64,000 bases of DNA from assembly GCA_910578195.1 (NCBI GenBank), contig CAJTOY010000001.1, positions 351,970-415,969 of the forward strand, given 5' to 3'. The position numbers and the translations under genes are program-made. This stretch comes from an uncultured Christensenella sp. (lineage in GTDB: Bacteria; Bacillota; Clostridia; Christensenellales; Borkfalkiaceae). The notes under the pieces are model-generated. The model ran no database searches. It saw only the letters and a list, made by a program, of their open reading frames with translations, and was not told the DNA's origin. The first letter of the stretch is position 1; every line of letters begins with the position of its first letter. This document shows positions 25,728 through 34,879 of this stretch, one piece after another.

Positions 25728-27614
25728 TCATTTTAAATCGTCCAGCCAGACCGCGCAAACCGCGTCGGAAGGCATACGCCAGTCACCGCGCGGCGAGAGA
25801 GATACCGAACCGACTTTTACGCCGTCCGGCACGCACGAGCGTTTGAATTGCTGGGCAAAAAATCTCTTATAAAAATTTTTGAGCCACTTGTCTATCGTCG
25901 CTTTCTCGTAGTCGCCTTTGAACGCGACTTCGGCAAGATATTTCACTTTTTCGGGGCTGAACCCGCGCCTTATACCGTAGTATAAGAAAAAGTCGTGCAG
26001 TTCGTAGGGACCGACCAAATCCTCGGTTTTCTGGGATATTTCGCCGTTTTCGGGCGGCAGAAGCTCGGGACTGATTTCGGTGTTTAAAATATCGTTCAGC
26101 ACCTCTTCGCATTCACCGCCGAGCCTTGCAGCCTCAAACCTTACAAGATGCTTCACAAGGGTTTTGGGAACCGAACAATTCACCCCGTACATTGACATAT
26201 GGTCGCCGTTATACGTCGCCCAGCCAAGCGCCAGCTCGCTTAAATCTCCGGTGCCGATAACAAGTCCGTTCGTCTGATTGGCTACATCCATAAGAATAAG
26301 CGTTCTCATTCTCGCTTGCGCGTTTTCATATGTTACGTCAAGCTTTTCCTTATCGTGCCCTATGTCCTTGAAATGCTGTGTAACGCTGTCCGCTATCGGG
26401 ATAATTTTGCTTGTCGCGCCAAGCGCTTTTATCAGCTTTAAGGAATTATCCTTCGTTCTGGAAGTAGTGCCGAACCCCGGCATTGTAACGGCAATGATGT
26501 CTTTAACGTCTTTTCCGACCGCCTTGAACGCGCGGCGGGTTACAAGCAATGCCAGTGCCGAATCAAGCCCGCCCGATACGCCTATTACCGCCGTTTTCGA
26601 ATTAGTATGAATCAGCCGTTTTTCAAGCCCCTTTGCTTGTATCGTGAGAATTAATTCGGCTCGGTCGGAAAGCAATTTTCCGTCGGGCACGAACGGCGTC
26701 TTTGAAAACGCGCGAGTGAGTTTTCCGTCTTTCTCCGAGGCGGTGAAATTTACCACCTCATACCCGACGGCTTCCCCGTACAAGCCCGACATTCTGCGCC
26801 TCTCCGCCGCGAGCATTTCAACGTCGATTTCCGAATAAATAAGCCCGTTTTCAAACAGCTTGCTTTCGGCGAGCACAACGCCGTTTTCAGCAATAAGATT
26901 ATGCCCCGCAAAGGCCATGTCGGTAGTGCTTTCGCCGTCGCCCGCGTCGCAGTAAATATAACCGCAGATAAGCTTGCCGGACTGCATTTTAACAAGTTCG
27001 CGCCGATATTCGGCTTTACCGACAAGCTCGTCGCTGCAAGATAAATTAACGATTATATTCGCACCCGCAAGCGCGTGCGCAACCGACGGCGACTGCGGAG
27101 CCCACAAATCCTCGCAAATTTCCGCCGCGACGGTGAATTCCTCCGTCGCCTTGAATAAAATTTTACTGCCGAACGCGACTTCTTCGCCGTTTATAACTGT
27201 CGTCTGATTTTCGTGCGCGGGCAAAAAATAGCGCTTTTCATAGAATTCGCCGTAATCGGGAAGATAGGTTTTCGGCACAACGCCCAGAATTTTTCCGTCA
27301 TGAAGCGCAACCGCGCAATTATAAAGCTTATTGCCGTGCCTTATAGGCGCGCCGATAAACACCAGCGTATCGAACCCTTCGGTAGCCTTGCAAATTTCCG
27401 CGACGGCACTTTCGACGCTACTTAACAACACGTTTTGATTGAAAAGGTCGCCGCAAGTGTAGCCGCACACGCAAAGCTCGGGAAAAACAGTCAGCTGACT
27501 GCCGTTTTTTGCGCTTTCTTTGACAGCCTTTATAATATTAGCTGTATTGAATTTTACGTCCGCCACCCTTATCTCGGGCGTAGCGGCGCAAACCTTGATA
27601 AAACCGTGTTTCAT
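25728..27614 (-). CDS. nadE: Glutamine-dependent NAD+ synthetase
   Basis: A 628-residue two-domain enzyme that amidates nicotinate adenine dinucleotide with glutamine-derived ammonia. The N-terminal nitrilase-type glutaminase has its Glu in FPELCVCGYTCGD, Lys in PKTYLPDYGEFYE and Cys in AAEICEDLWAP. The C-terminal synthetase has the PP-loop GVSGGLDSALALL and the NAD site GTGDLSELALGWATYNGDHMS. It overlaps recA by one base (TAATG), and so is the last gene of the ftsK-to-nadE operon; this is a less usual place for it. Confidence 0.97.
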   Translation of the reverse strand: MKHGFIKVCAATPEIRVADVKFNTANIIKAVKESAKNGSQLTVFPELCVCGYTCGDLFNQNVLLSSVESAVAEICKATEGFDTLVFIGAPIRHGNKLYNCAVALHDGKILGVVPKTYLPDYGEFYEKRYFLPAHENQTTVINGEEVAFGSKILFKATEEFTVAAEICEDLWAPQSPSVAHALAGANIIVNLSCSDELVGKAEYRRELVKMQSGKLICGYIYCDAGDGESTTDMAFAGHNLIAENGVVLAESKLFENGLIYSEIDVEMLAAERRRMSGLYGEAVGYEVVNFTASEKDGKLTRAFSKTPFVPDGKLLSDRAELILTIQAKGLEKRLIHTNSKTAVIGVSGGLDSALALLVTRRAFKAVGKDVKDIIAVTMPGFGTTSRTKDNSLKLIKALGATSKIIPIADSVTQHFKDIGHDKEKLDVTYENAQARMRTLILMDVANQTNGLVIGTGDLSELALGWATYNGDHMSMYGVNCSVPKTLVKHLVRFEAARLGGECEEVLNDILNTEISPELLPPENGEISQKTEDLVGPYELHDFFLYYGIRRGFSPEKVKYLAEVAFKGDYEKATIDKWLKNFYKRFFAQQFKRSCVPDGVKVGSVSLSPRGDWRMPSDAVCAVWLDDLK

Positions 27615-28621
27615 TAGTCCTTCTTGCGGAGGGCAGCTTTGTGCGCCTCTCTTATTTTCGCGTCGATTTCGGCTTTAACTTCGGGGTTATTCTTCAAATA
27701 ATCCCGCATTTTTTCGCGGCCCTGCGCCACTTTCTCCTCATTGTAATAGTAGAACGCACCGCTTTTCGAGAGTATGCCGTACTCGACGCCCAAGTCGATA
27801 AGACAGCCCTCCTGCGAGATGCCTTCGCCGTAAATTATATCGAATTCCGCAACCTTGAAAGGGGGCGCAACCTTATTTTTTACAACCTTGCACTTCGCGC
27901 GGTTGCCGACGATATCGCCCTCGCTTTTCAGCGCGTCGGCTTTTCTTATATCGAGCCTTACGGTAGCAAAGTATTTCAGCGCCTTGCCGCCGGGCGTAGT
28001 TTCGGGATTACCGAACATTACGCCTACCTTTTCGCGCAGCTGGTTGATAAATATAACGCAGGTTTTCGAACGGTTTGTTATAGCCGTCAGCTTTCTGAGC
28101 GCTTGCGACATAAGTCTTGCGAGAAGTCCGACGTGCGTATCGCCCATATCGCCTTCGATTTCAGCCTTGGGCGTAAGCGCCGCAACCGAGTCAACGACGA
28201 TAACGTCGACCGCGCTCGACCTTACGAGCGATTCGCAGATATCGAGGGCTTGCTCGCCCGTGTCGGGCTGGGATAAGTATAATTCGTTGGTATCGACGCC
28301 CAACGCGTGCGCATACTGCGCGTCGAGGGCGTGCTCCGCGTCTATGAACGCCGCTACGCCGCCCGCTTTCTGCGTTTCCGCGATAATGTGAAGCGCGACC
28401 GTCGTTTTACCCGAGGACTCGGGTCCGTAAATTTCGAGTATCCTCCCGCGGGGTACGCCGCCTACGCCGAGCGCAAGGTCGAGCGAAAGACAGCCCGTGG
28501 GGATAATGTCGAGGTCGGCGCTTACGTTGTAATCGCCGAGCTTCATTATCGAGCCCTTGCCGTACTGCTTTTCAATCATTGCCACGGTTGAATTTAGTGC
28601 TTTGAGTTTTTCTTCGTTCAT
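27614..28621 (-). CDS. recA: Recombinase RecA
   Basis: Strand-exchange ATPase and SOS co-regulator. Walker A GPESSGKTT starts at residue 66, and Walker B VDVIVVDSVAALTP, loop L1 near EGDMGDTHVG and loop L2 near FINQLREKVGVMFGNPETTPGG are present. At 335 residues it is slightly short at the C-terminal tail (ends HKAALRKKD), which lacks the usual acidic end. It lies 14 bases after cinA. No LexA-type box was found in front of it; the operon promoter is further upstream. Confidence 0.98.
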   Translation of the reverse strand: MNEEKLKALNSTVAMIEKQYGKGSIMKLGDYNVSADLDIIPTGCLSLDLALGVGGVPRGRILEIYGPESSGKTTVALHIIAETQKAGGVAAFIDAEHALDAQYAHALGVDTNELYLSQPDTGEQALDICESLVRSSAVDVIVVDSVAALTPKAEIEGDMGDTHVGLLARLMSQALRKLTAITNRSKTCVIFINQLREKVGVMFGNPETTPGGKALKYFATVRLDIRKADALKSEGDIVGNRAKCKVVKNKVAPPFKVAEFDIIYGEGISQEGCLIDLGVEYGILSKSGAFYYYNEEKVAQGREKMRDYLKNNPEVKAEIDAKIREAHKAALRKKD

Positions 28622-28635
28622 AGTTATCTCCTGAT

Positions 28636-29754
28636 TTATTTTATCGTTTTATAAGCAAGGAACAACGCGAGATTGATTGCCGTATTCGTAACTGCCTCTC
28701 TGCTTCCTTTCAGATAGTATTCATATACGGAAATGTTTTCCTTGGTACCGACCGCTATATAGCACAGCCCGACGGGTTTTGCGGTGTTGTCCGACTTCGG
28801 CCCCGCAATCCCCGTGGTTGCGATAGCCAAATCGCAGTCGCCGCCGCCTAAAAGCCCTTCCGCCATTTCGTGCGCAACCTCTTCCGACACCGCGCCGTAG
28901 TGTCTCAGCGTAAGTTCGTTAACGTTCAGCCTTTTTATTTTCGCCTCATTTGCATATGTGTTCAAGCCTTCAAAATAGACCTCGCTTATCCCCGAAACGT
29001 CGACGAGGCGCTTGCCTATTCCGCCGCCCGTAAAGGATTCCGCGACGCTTATTTTCATTCTGCGAAGTTTTAAAAATCTGAAAAGCTGTTCTGTCAAGGA
29101 TACGTTTTCGATTGCATAGACGTGCTCGTTTAAAGAAGCGCAAAGCGTTCTGTAAACCTTGTCGAATATGCTTTTCGGCAATTTGTCCGAATATACGATT
29201 TCGAGCGAACAGTCGCCGAACGTATCGCTTATGTTGACGTTTATGTCCTTTTTTATGCTTTCGCCGTCCTCTTCAAGCGCTTTTTGAAGGGCGGCGTTTA
29301 TCTCCGCCGCGGACGCGCCGACGGTCTTAATATAGGCTTTCTCGTATTTTATGCCGTATCTTGCGTCAAGTATGTTTTTGATATCGTCATACCGCAGTCT
29401 GTTTTCGGTATCCGAAAAAATCATAAAGACACAACCTTCGTCCGACTTTAAAATGCCCAGCTCGCTGAATTCCGCGGAATACAGCGACTTGACGAAGTTT
29501 TTGAGCATACTCTCCATACCGACGGGGCAGTGAATAAACATGTTTTCGTAATTCTGTCTGCCGTCGATAAGCGACCTTACGATTTCCTCTGGGCTGTCGT
29601 ATGCGACGTAAGATATTTTATCGAAATAATAACCCAAAGCGGAAGCCGCGTTTATAAGCGAATTTTCTCCGTCGAAATTATTCAGTTTTTTGTTTCTGAA
29701 CGCCACCAGACAGTTTTTGTTGAGTCTGGAAGCCGCATTGTTTTTCGAACTCAT
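28636..29754 (-). CDS. CinA-related protein with intact C-terminal PncC domain and degenerate N-terminal domain
   Basis: 372 residues. From about 215 on it is a CinA C-terminal domain (nicotinamide-nucleotide amidase): VAESFTGGGIGKRLVDVSGISE, YANEAKIKRL, and LAIATTGIAGPKSDN. The N-terminal 200 residues occupy the place of the MoCF/COG1058 pyrophosphatase domain but lack its usual start (GTELLxG) and the G-G-x-G-P-T-x-D-D signature, and the family would be about 410 residues long. So the amidase half is probably active and the hydrolase half probably not. Its position between pgsA and recA matches cinA in Firmicutes. ATG overlaps the pgsA stop (ATGA). Confidence 0.82.
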   Translation of the reverse strand: MSSKNNAASRLNKNCLVAFRNKKLNNFDGENSLINAASALGYYFDKISYVAYDSPEEIVRSLIDGRQNYENMFIHCPVGMESMLKNFVKSLYSAEFSELGILKSDEGCVFMIFSDTENRLRYDDIKNILDARYGIKYEKAYIKTVGASAAEINAALQKALEEDGESIKKDINVNISDTFGDCSLEIVYSDKLPKSIFDKVYRTLCASLNEHVYAIENVSLTEQLFRFLKLRRMKISVAESFTGGGIGKRLVDVSGISEVYFEGLNTYANEAKIKRLNVNELTLRHYGAVSEEVAHEMAEGLLGGGDCDLAIATTGIAGPKSDNTAKPVGLCYIAVGTKENISVYEYYLKGSREAVTNTAINLALFLAYKTIK

Positions 29755-30371
29755 TGTTTCAATACGTCGATATTTTTAATGATATAATTCGCACCCGAAA
29801 TCACCGTTAAAATCACGGCGAGCCCGAACAGCGCCAAGCCGATATAGTTTATAATTTCAACCAACTGCCCTTCGATAAATTCGGCAAGCCCCGCGCCGAA
29901 AAGCAAAACGATAATGCTTGCGTCTTGCGTGACAGTCTTGTATTTACCGAAAATATCCGCCGCGATTACGCAGCCCGCGTCTGACGCGACAAGTCTGAAC
30001 CCGCTGACGATTATTTCTCTTGCGAGAATTATAACCACGCCAGCGCCCGCAACAATCATTGCCCAGCTGTCAAGATAGCCCGCAAAGATATCCGGAACGG
30101 TCAAAAAGACCACGAACGCCGATAAAACCAGCACCTTGTCCGCAATGGGGTCCAAAAACTTGCCCATATTAGTTACAAGGTTGTATTTGCGCGCTATCAT
30201 GCCGTCGAGCAAGTCGGTAAGGCTTGCAATAATGAAAACGGCAAGCGCCACGATATAGTGCGAGGTGAACGATAAATAAAAAAACAATATGAACACGGGA
30301 ATCATAAACATTCTGCTAAGCGTCAGAATATTAGGCAAGTTCATTATTTTCTTTTTGTTGTTGTCTGTCAT
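29751..30371 (-). CDS. pgsA: CDP-diacylglycerol-glycerol-3-phosphate 3-phosphatidyltransferase
   Basis: Integral membrane enzyme that makes phosphatidylglycerol phosphate. The CDP-alcohol phosphotransferase motif D-x2-D-G-x2-A-R-x8-G-x3-D-x3-D is intact in TDLLDGMIARKYNLVTNMG then KFLDPIADK. There are five or six TM helices and the start NLPNILTLSRMFMIP is typical. 206 residues. It overlaps rimO and cinA by four bases each. Confidence 0.96.
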   Translation of the reverse strand: MTDNNKKKIMNLPNILTLSRMFMIPVFILFFYLSFTSHYIVALAVFIIASLTDLLDGMIARKYNLVTNMGKFLDPIADKVLVLSAFVVFLTVPDIFAGYLDSWAMIVAGAGVVIILAREIIVSGFRLVASDAGCVIAADIFGKYKTVTQDASIIVLLFGAGLAEFIEGQLVEIINYIGLALFGLAVILTVISGANYIIKNIDVLKQ

Positions 30372-31702
30372 AATCCGAACTCCTCCGTTTTGCCGTACAA
30401 GTCGTAGTTGTCGTAACCCGTAATCAAAACGTCGTAATATTCGCCCTGAACGGCGTCAAATGCGTTAAAATACACCTTGCCGTCAATCTCGGGCGCACTG
30501 AAATATCCTCTGCCTTCGAAGCAACTTCTTTCGTAGTTTATTCCGTCGCACAGAACGCGAAGCGTTTTACCCACAAAACCTTTCAGCTTCTCGGCGGATA
30601 TTTCACGCTGGACCGAATAAAGCTTTTTCACCCTCTGCCGTTTGACCTTTGCGGGAACTTGTCCCGAAAGTTTGTACGCGGCGGTGTCGGGTTCTCTCGA
30701 ATACTCGAAGAAGCCGCAGTTGTCGAGCTTGCTTTCCCTCAAAAAGGAACAAAGCGCCTCGAATTCCTCCTCGGTCTCCGACGGAAACCCCGTTATAAAC
30801 GTAGACCTAAGCGCGATACCGGGGATATTTTTTCTCAGTTTTTCGATTAAAGCGAGATATTCACGCCTGCTCCCCTTTCGGTTCATAAGCTTTAAAATTC
30901 TGTCCTCGCTGTGTTGCAGAGGAATATCCAGATATTTTATAATCTTATCGTTATTTTTTATCTCTTCGATAAGCTCGTCGTCAATCATATCGGGATAGCA
31001 GTACAATAATCTTACACTATTAATGTTGACAAGCGTTGTCAACTTTTGTAAAATTTCCCGCAATTTTTTTTGACCGTACAAATCTATGCCGTAGCGGGTC
31101 ACGTCCTGCGCTACCAAAATGAGTTCGGATACGTCGCCGAGGCTTTCGGCTTCCTTTAAAAGCTGTTCTACGGGATAACTGACGTATTTGCCGCGGATTT
31201 TGGGAATTAAGCAATAAGTGCAACGGTTGTTACAGCCGTCCGCAATCTTCAAATATGCGTAATGCTGCGGGGTGGTTACAACTCTGTCGGTTGCGGTCGA
31301 TATATCGCCCTTTCCGACGTAATTTGCTCGTTTGCCGGAATAAGCCTCTTCCAAAGCCTCGAAAAGCTTGTCATAGTCGTTTATGCCGAGAAAAACGTCC
31401 GCCTCGACAAGTCCTTCGAAAACCTCGGAAATATATTTTTGCGGCAGACAGCCCGTGACGACAAGCTTTTCGAGCTTGCCGCTTTTATATCCCGCACAGT
31501 CGAGCGCGGTTTCGATTGCTTCCTTTCTCGACGCGTTTAAAAATGCGCAAGTATTGACAATCAAAATCTGCGCTTCGCTTATTTCATCGGTAATGCGACA
31601 GCCTTCGTTTTTGATTATTGACAAAAGTTTTTCGGAATCTACTCTGTTTTTGTCGCAACCGAGCGAAATCAACCCGAAATTCTTTTGCGTGAAATCAGTC
31701 AT
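30368..31702 (-). CDS. rimO: Ribosomal protein S12 methylthiotransferase RimO
   Basis: Radical SAM enzyme that methylthiolates Asp88 of ribosomal protein S12. The UPF0004 cysteines are in ISLGCDKNRVDSE, VNTCAFLNASRKEA and VTGCLPQKY; the radical SAM site is DGCNNRCTYCLIPKIRGKY, and a C-terminal TRAM domain closes the protein. The SLGCDKNRVDSE start distinguishes it from MiaB. 444 residues. It overlaps the 3' end of ftsK. Confidence 0.96.
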   Translation of the reverse strand: MTDFTQKNFGLISLGCDKNRVDSEKLLSIIKNEGCRITDEISEAQILIVNTCAFLNASRKEAIETALDCAGYKSGKLEKLVVTGCLPQKYISEVFEGLVEADVFLGINDYDKLFEALEEAYSGKRANYVGKGDISTATDRVVTTPQHYAYLKIADGCNNRCTYCLIPKIRGKYVSYPVEQLLKEAESLGDVSELILVAQDVTRYGIDLYGQKKLREILQKLTTLVNINSVRLLYCYPDMIDDELIEEIKNNDKIIKYLDIPLQHSEDRILKLMNRKGSRREYLALIEKLRKNIPGIALRSTFITGFPSETEEEFEALCSFLRESKLDNCGFFEYSREPDTAAYKLSGQVPAKVKRQRVKKLYSVQREISAEKLKGFVGKTLRVLCDGINYERSCFEGRGYFSAPEIDGKVYFNAFDAVQGEYYDVLITGYDNYDLYGKTEEFGL

Positions 31703-34700
31703 CTATTTCTCCGTAGGTATTCAAAAATTCTTCTCTGGAAAGCAACACCTTGCGAGGCTTCGAGCCTTCCGAATGAGTAACGTAGTTCATATTTTCCATC
31801 CAGTCGATAATCTTGCACGCCTTGATGTATCCGACGGGGAAGCGGCGCTGTATCATGGACACGGAAGCCTGGTTGGAGGTTATGCAGTATTTGAGCGCCT
31901 TGATATAGGTTTCGTCTATCTTCGCGTCACCGCCCTCTGCGCCGCCGTCGCCTCCGCCGTTACCTTCGGCGGACTCTTCGACTTCAACTTTATTGATAAA
32001 GTCGGAAACACTCTGGTCGAAGTAGGTTTCGTTGTGCGCCTTGACGAAGTCGGTAACCCTCTGCACCTCGCCCGAGCTTATAAAACAGCCCTGAATACGC
32101 GCGAGGTCGGGACTTTCCGCCGAACGGAAATACAAATCGCCCTTGCCGAGAAGCTTTTCCGCGCCGCCGACGTCGAATATCGTCTGCGAATCGTTGAACG
32201 AGTTGACCTTGAAGCCTATACGCGTAGGCAAGTTCGATTTGATAAGACCCGTGATACAGTCGACCGACGGACGCTGTGTCGCGAGAATAAGGTGAATTCC
32301 GCACGCACGCGCCATCTGTCCGAGTTTGATAATTTTACTCTCGATGTCCTTTTTGGCTTGCAACATCAAGTCGCCGAACTCGTCGAGAATTATGACGATT
32401 TTCGGAAGCTTTTCCTCGCCCTCGGGCAAGTTGGCGTTGTATTCGTCGAGATTTTTAGAGGTCTTGCCGTGTTCGCTCATTTCCTTAATGAGCGCATAAC
32501 GACGGTCCATTTCCTTAATCGCCCAGTTGAGCGCTTTAATAGATTTATCCGCGTCGTGGATAATTTCGTTAATCATAAGGTGGGGAAGCTTGTCGTAAGG
32601 AATAAATTCGACTTGCTTCGGGTCTACGAGAATAAGCCGCAGCTCCTCGGGGCTGTACTTATAAAGTAAGCTTATGATAAGCGCGCTGAGACAGATACTC
32701 TTACCGCTACCCGTTGTACCCGCGACGAGCAAATGGGGCATTTTCGTAATATCGGGACAAGTCACCTCGCCCTCTACGTTTTTACCGAGGGCAAACGTGA
32801 TTGTTTCCGATTTGCTGTTAATGAATTTGGGGCTGACCAAAAGACTTTTCAGCCCGACAACAGTCCTTACGTTGTTGGGCACTTCTATGGAAAGCGCGCC
32901 CTTCGAATAGTTCAGATACGCCGTAACGTTGTCCTTCATGAGCGCCATTGCAATCGCCTCTTTATATTTTAGCGACTGCGTAATTTTTGTCTTATCCTCT
33001 ATGACAACGTCGTAACGCGTGACCGCGGGACCTATAATTACGTTTGAAACCTCGCAATCGATTTTGAACCTTGCCAGAGTTTCTGTGATAGCCCGCTTGT
33101 TGTCCTCTATTTCTCCCGTGTTTACATTGTTGTGTTCGGGATAGTCCGAAAGCAATTCAAGACCGGGGCGAACGTATTTTTTCCAGACGTGCTTAGGCTT
33201 TACCTCACTTTTCGGCTCCTCTGCAGGCTTAGCGGCGGGTTTTTCCTTTATTACGGGCTTTTCGGGCTCGGGCTGACGCATTTCGGGAATTTCTTTTCTG
33301 TCGTTCCTCTCCGCCTTTTCGAGTGAATCGAACGTAGCGGGCTTTGCAAACGGTTTAAAATCGTCGTCCTCGTCGCTATCGAATAAGCTTGCGTTACTGC
33401 GCTCGGTTCTTCTCGACGAAAGGCGGGAAATATCGGGCTCGATGCGCTTTTCGCTGCGCGGCGAGTTGGTCGTACCGAACAACTTGAATAAATCTATCGA
33501 ATCGTTTTGAACGGAATGCTTATCATCTTCCTCCTCGTCGTGGCGCTCGATTAATCTTTCTGTGCGCTCGGGCTTCGGCTCCTCACGCTTAACGGGCTCG
33601 ACGGGTTTTTCCGGCTTAATTTCGGGCTCGGGTTTCACGGCGGGCTCGTTAAGTCTGTAATTATCCTCCGAACGTATCGTGCGCGAATACTCCTCCTCCG
33701 TTTTTTCAACGGGAACGTTGTACTGCTGGGGCACGGAATACGCTTCGCCCGAGGCTTGCTCAAAGCCGTCGAGGTTGTCGACGGGCTTGTCGCCGAATAC
33801 ATAGTTGGTCGGCGCAGATACAGCGGGCTGGTTTAAAACGTCCTCCTGATAGCTTTCGGAATACGACTGCGAGGCAACCGTCTTTTTCGCGCTGGTAAAG
33901 CTGTTGAGATAGTCCTCTTTATTGTGCACGGGGTGGTTGAAATACGAATTTTCATTAAAAATCATATTCCTTCTGTAACTTTCCGCGTCGAATTCGCCCT
34001 TTTTGAATACGATTTTTCGCCCGAGATTTTTTTGCGAATAAGGGTTGTTGTCCTCCTGCTCCTTTTGGGGCTGAGGTTCTTTCGTTTCGTAACGGACTTC
34101 GGGCTGAGGCTCGACATACTCTTGCCCCGCGCGGATTATGGTATGTTCGGGTTCGCTTTCGCGCACATCCTCTTCTACCGCCGCACTTACTTTTACCGAG
34201 CCCTCCGATTTATAGCCTCTGTTTCTGCGGAACACCACGAAAAGAAGATAACCCGAAGCAACCGTCAAAAGCGAGAAAATCACCAACGCGCCGACGAACG
34301 TCGTAACGCGTGCAAAAGGATAAACAATCAGCGCGGAAATAACCCCGCCGAACGTATAGCCCGAATAACCATTCGCTGCGTTTAAATAACATTCTTTTAT
34401 GTAACCGCCGTAACTCGAAAGGGCGAAATTTCTTGTGGTAGCCGCGTGAAAAAGAAGGAAAGCGCAAAGCGCGGTTAAGCTAACCGCAAGCGCAACCTTC
34501 AAAGGAATTTTGATTTTCTTGCCGAAAACGAGCCATTCGCCCAAATATCCCGTCAATAAAACCAAAAGCAAAGAACCGTAGCCGAAAGTGCCGTACATAA
34601 ATGTACAGACGGCAACTCCTATTCCCGAAAACACGGCGCCGCGAGTCAAAAGCATAATAAGCACAATCGCGCTGAAAAGTAACAGCGTTGTGCCGAACGT

Positions 34701-34757
34701 CTCCTTAGTCAATATATATGTCGTTTTACTGTTTTTTTCTCTGTATTTATTTTTCAC
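31695..34757 (-). CDS. ftsK: DNA translocase FtsK/SpoIIIE
   Basis: A 1020-residue septal DNA pump. Four or five TM helices lie in the first 180 residues. A long Pro/Glu/Arg-rich linker of about 350 residues follows. The RecA-like motor begins after KKYVRPGLELLSDYPE; Walker A VAGTTGSGKS is near residue 680 and Walker B VIILDEFGDLM follows. The C-terminal gamma winged helix (ISSNQASVSMIQRRFPVGYIKA-like, beginning at YCITSNQASVSMIQRR) recognises chromosome-orienting sequences. The start is GTG with GGAG eight bases upstream. First gene of an operon running to nadE. Confidence 0.96.
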   Translation of the reverse strand: MKNKYREKNSKTTYILTKETFGTTLLLFSAIVLIMLLTRGAVFSGIGVAVCTFMYGTFGYGSLLLVLLTGYLGEWLVFGKKIKIPLKVALAVSLTALCAFLLFHAATTRNFALSSYGGYIKECYLNAANGYSGYTFGGVISALIVYPFARVTTFVGALVIFSLLTVASGYLLFVVFRRNRGYKSEGSVKVSAAVEEDVRESEPEHTIIRAGQEYVEPQPEVRYETKEPQPQKEQEDNNPYSQKNLGRKIVFKKGEFDAESYRRNMIFNENSYFNHPVHNKEDYLNSFTSAKKTVASQSYSESYQEDVLNQPAVSAPTNYVFGDKPVDNLDGFEQASGEAYSVPQQYNVPVEKTEEEYSRTIRSEDNYRLNEPAVKPEPEIKPEKPVEPVKREEPKPERTERLIERHDEEEDDKHSVQNDSIDLFKLFGTTNSPRSEKRIEPDISRLSSRRTERSNASLFDSDEDDDFKPFAKPATFDSLEKAERNDRKEIPEMRQPEPEKPVIKEKPAAKPAEEPKSEVKPKHVWKKYVRPGLELLSDYPEHNNVNTGEIEDNKRAITETLARFKIDCEVSNVIIGPAVTRYDVVIEDKTKITQSLKYKEAIAMALMKDNVTAYLNYSKGALSIEVPNNVRTVVGLKSLLVSPKFINSKSETITFALGKNVEGEVTCPDITKMPHLLVAGTTGSGKSICLSALIISLLYKYSPEELRLILVDPKQVEFIPYDKLPHLMINEIIHDADKSIKALNWAIKEMDRRYALIKEMSEHGKTSKNLDEYNANLPEGEEKLPKIVIILDEFGDLMLQAKKDIESKIIKLGQMARACGIHLILATQRPSVDCITGLIKSNLPTRIGFKVNSFNDSQTIFDVGGAEKLLGKGDLYFRSAESPDLARIQGCFISSGEVQRVTDFVKAHNETYFDQSVSDFINKVEVEESAEGNGGGDGGAEGGDAKIDETYIKALKYCITSNQASVSMIQRRFPVGYIKACKIIDWMENMNYVTHSEGSKPRKVLLSREEFLNTYGEIDD

Positions 34758-34781
34758 TTTGATTATCTCCGCACGAAATTA

Positions 34782-34810
34782 ATTATATCATTTATCAATA
34801 AAAATGACAA
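34782..34810 (-). promoter_or_regulatory. Promoter of ftsK operon (TTGTCA-N17-TATAAT)
   Basis: Good -35 and perfect -10 with a 17-base spacer, about 25 bases upstream of the GTG start. Confidence 0.8.
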
Positions 34811-34836
34811 CAAAATGACGGCGCTTTATACAAGAA

Positions 34837-34862
34837 AAAGTGCGCTTTTTTACGCGCACTTT
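34837..34862 (-). terminator. Terminator after murC
   Basis: AAAGTGCGC/GCGCACTTT stem, followed on the minus strand by TTCTTG with a short T-tract. Confidence 0.75.
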
Positions 34863-34879
34863 ATTATATTATGGAAAAA

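Noticed and set aside
31383..32669. Long open frame on the plus strand across the rimO/ftsK junction
   Set aside because: It lies fully opposite two well-supported genes, has no family-like sequence and arises from the codon bias of the coding strand.
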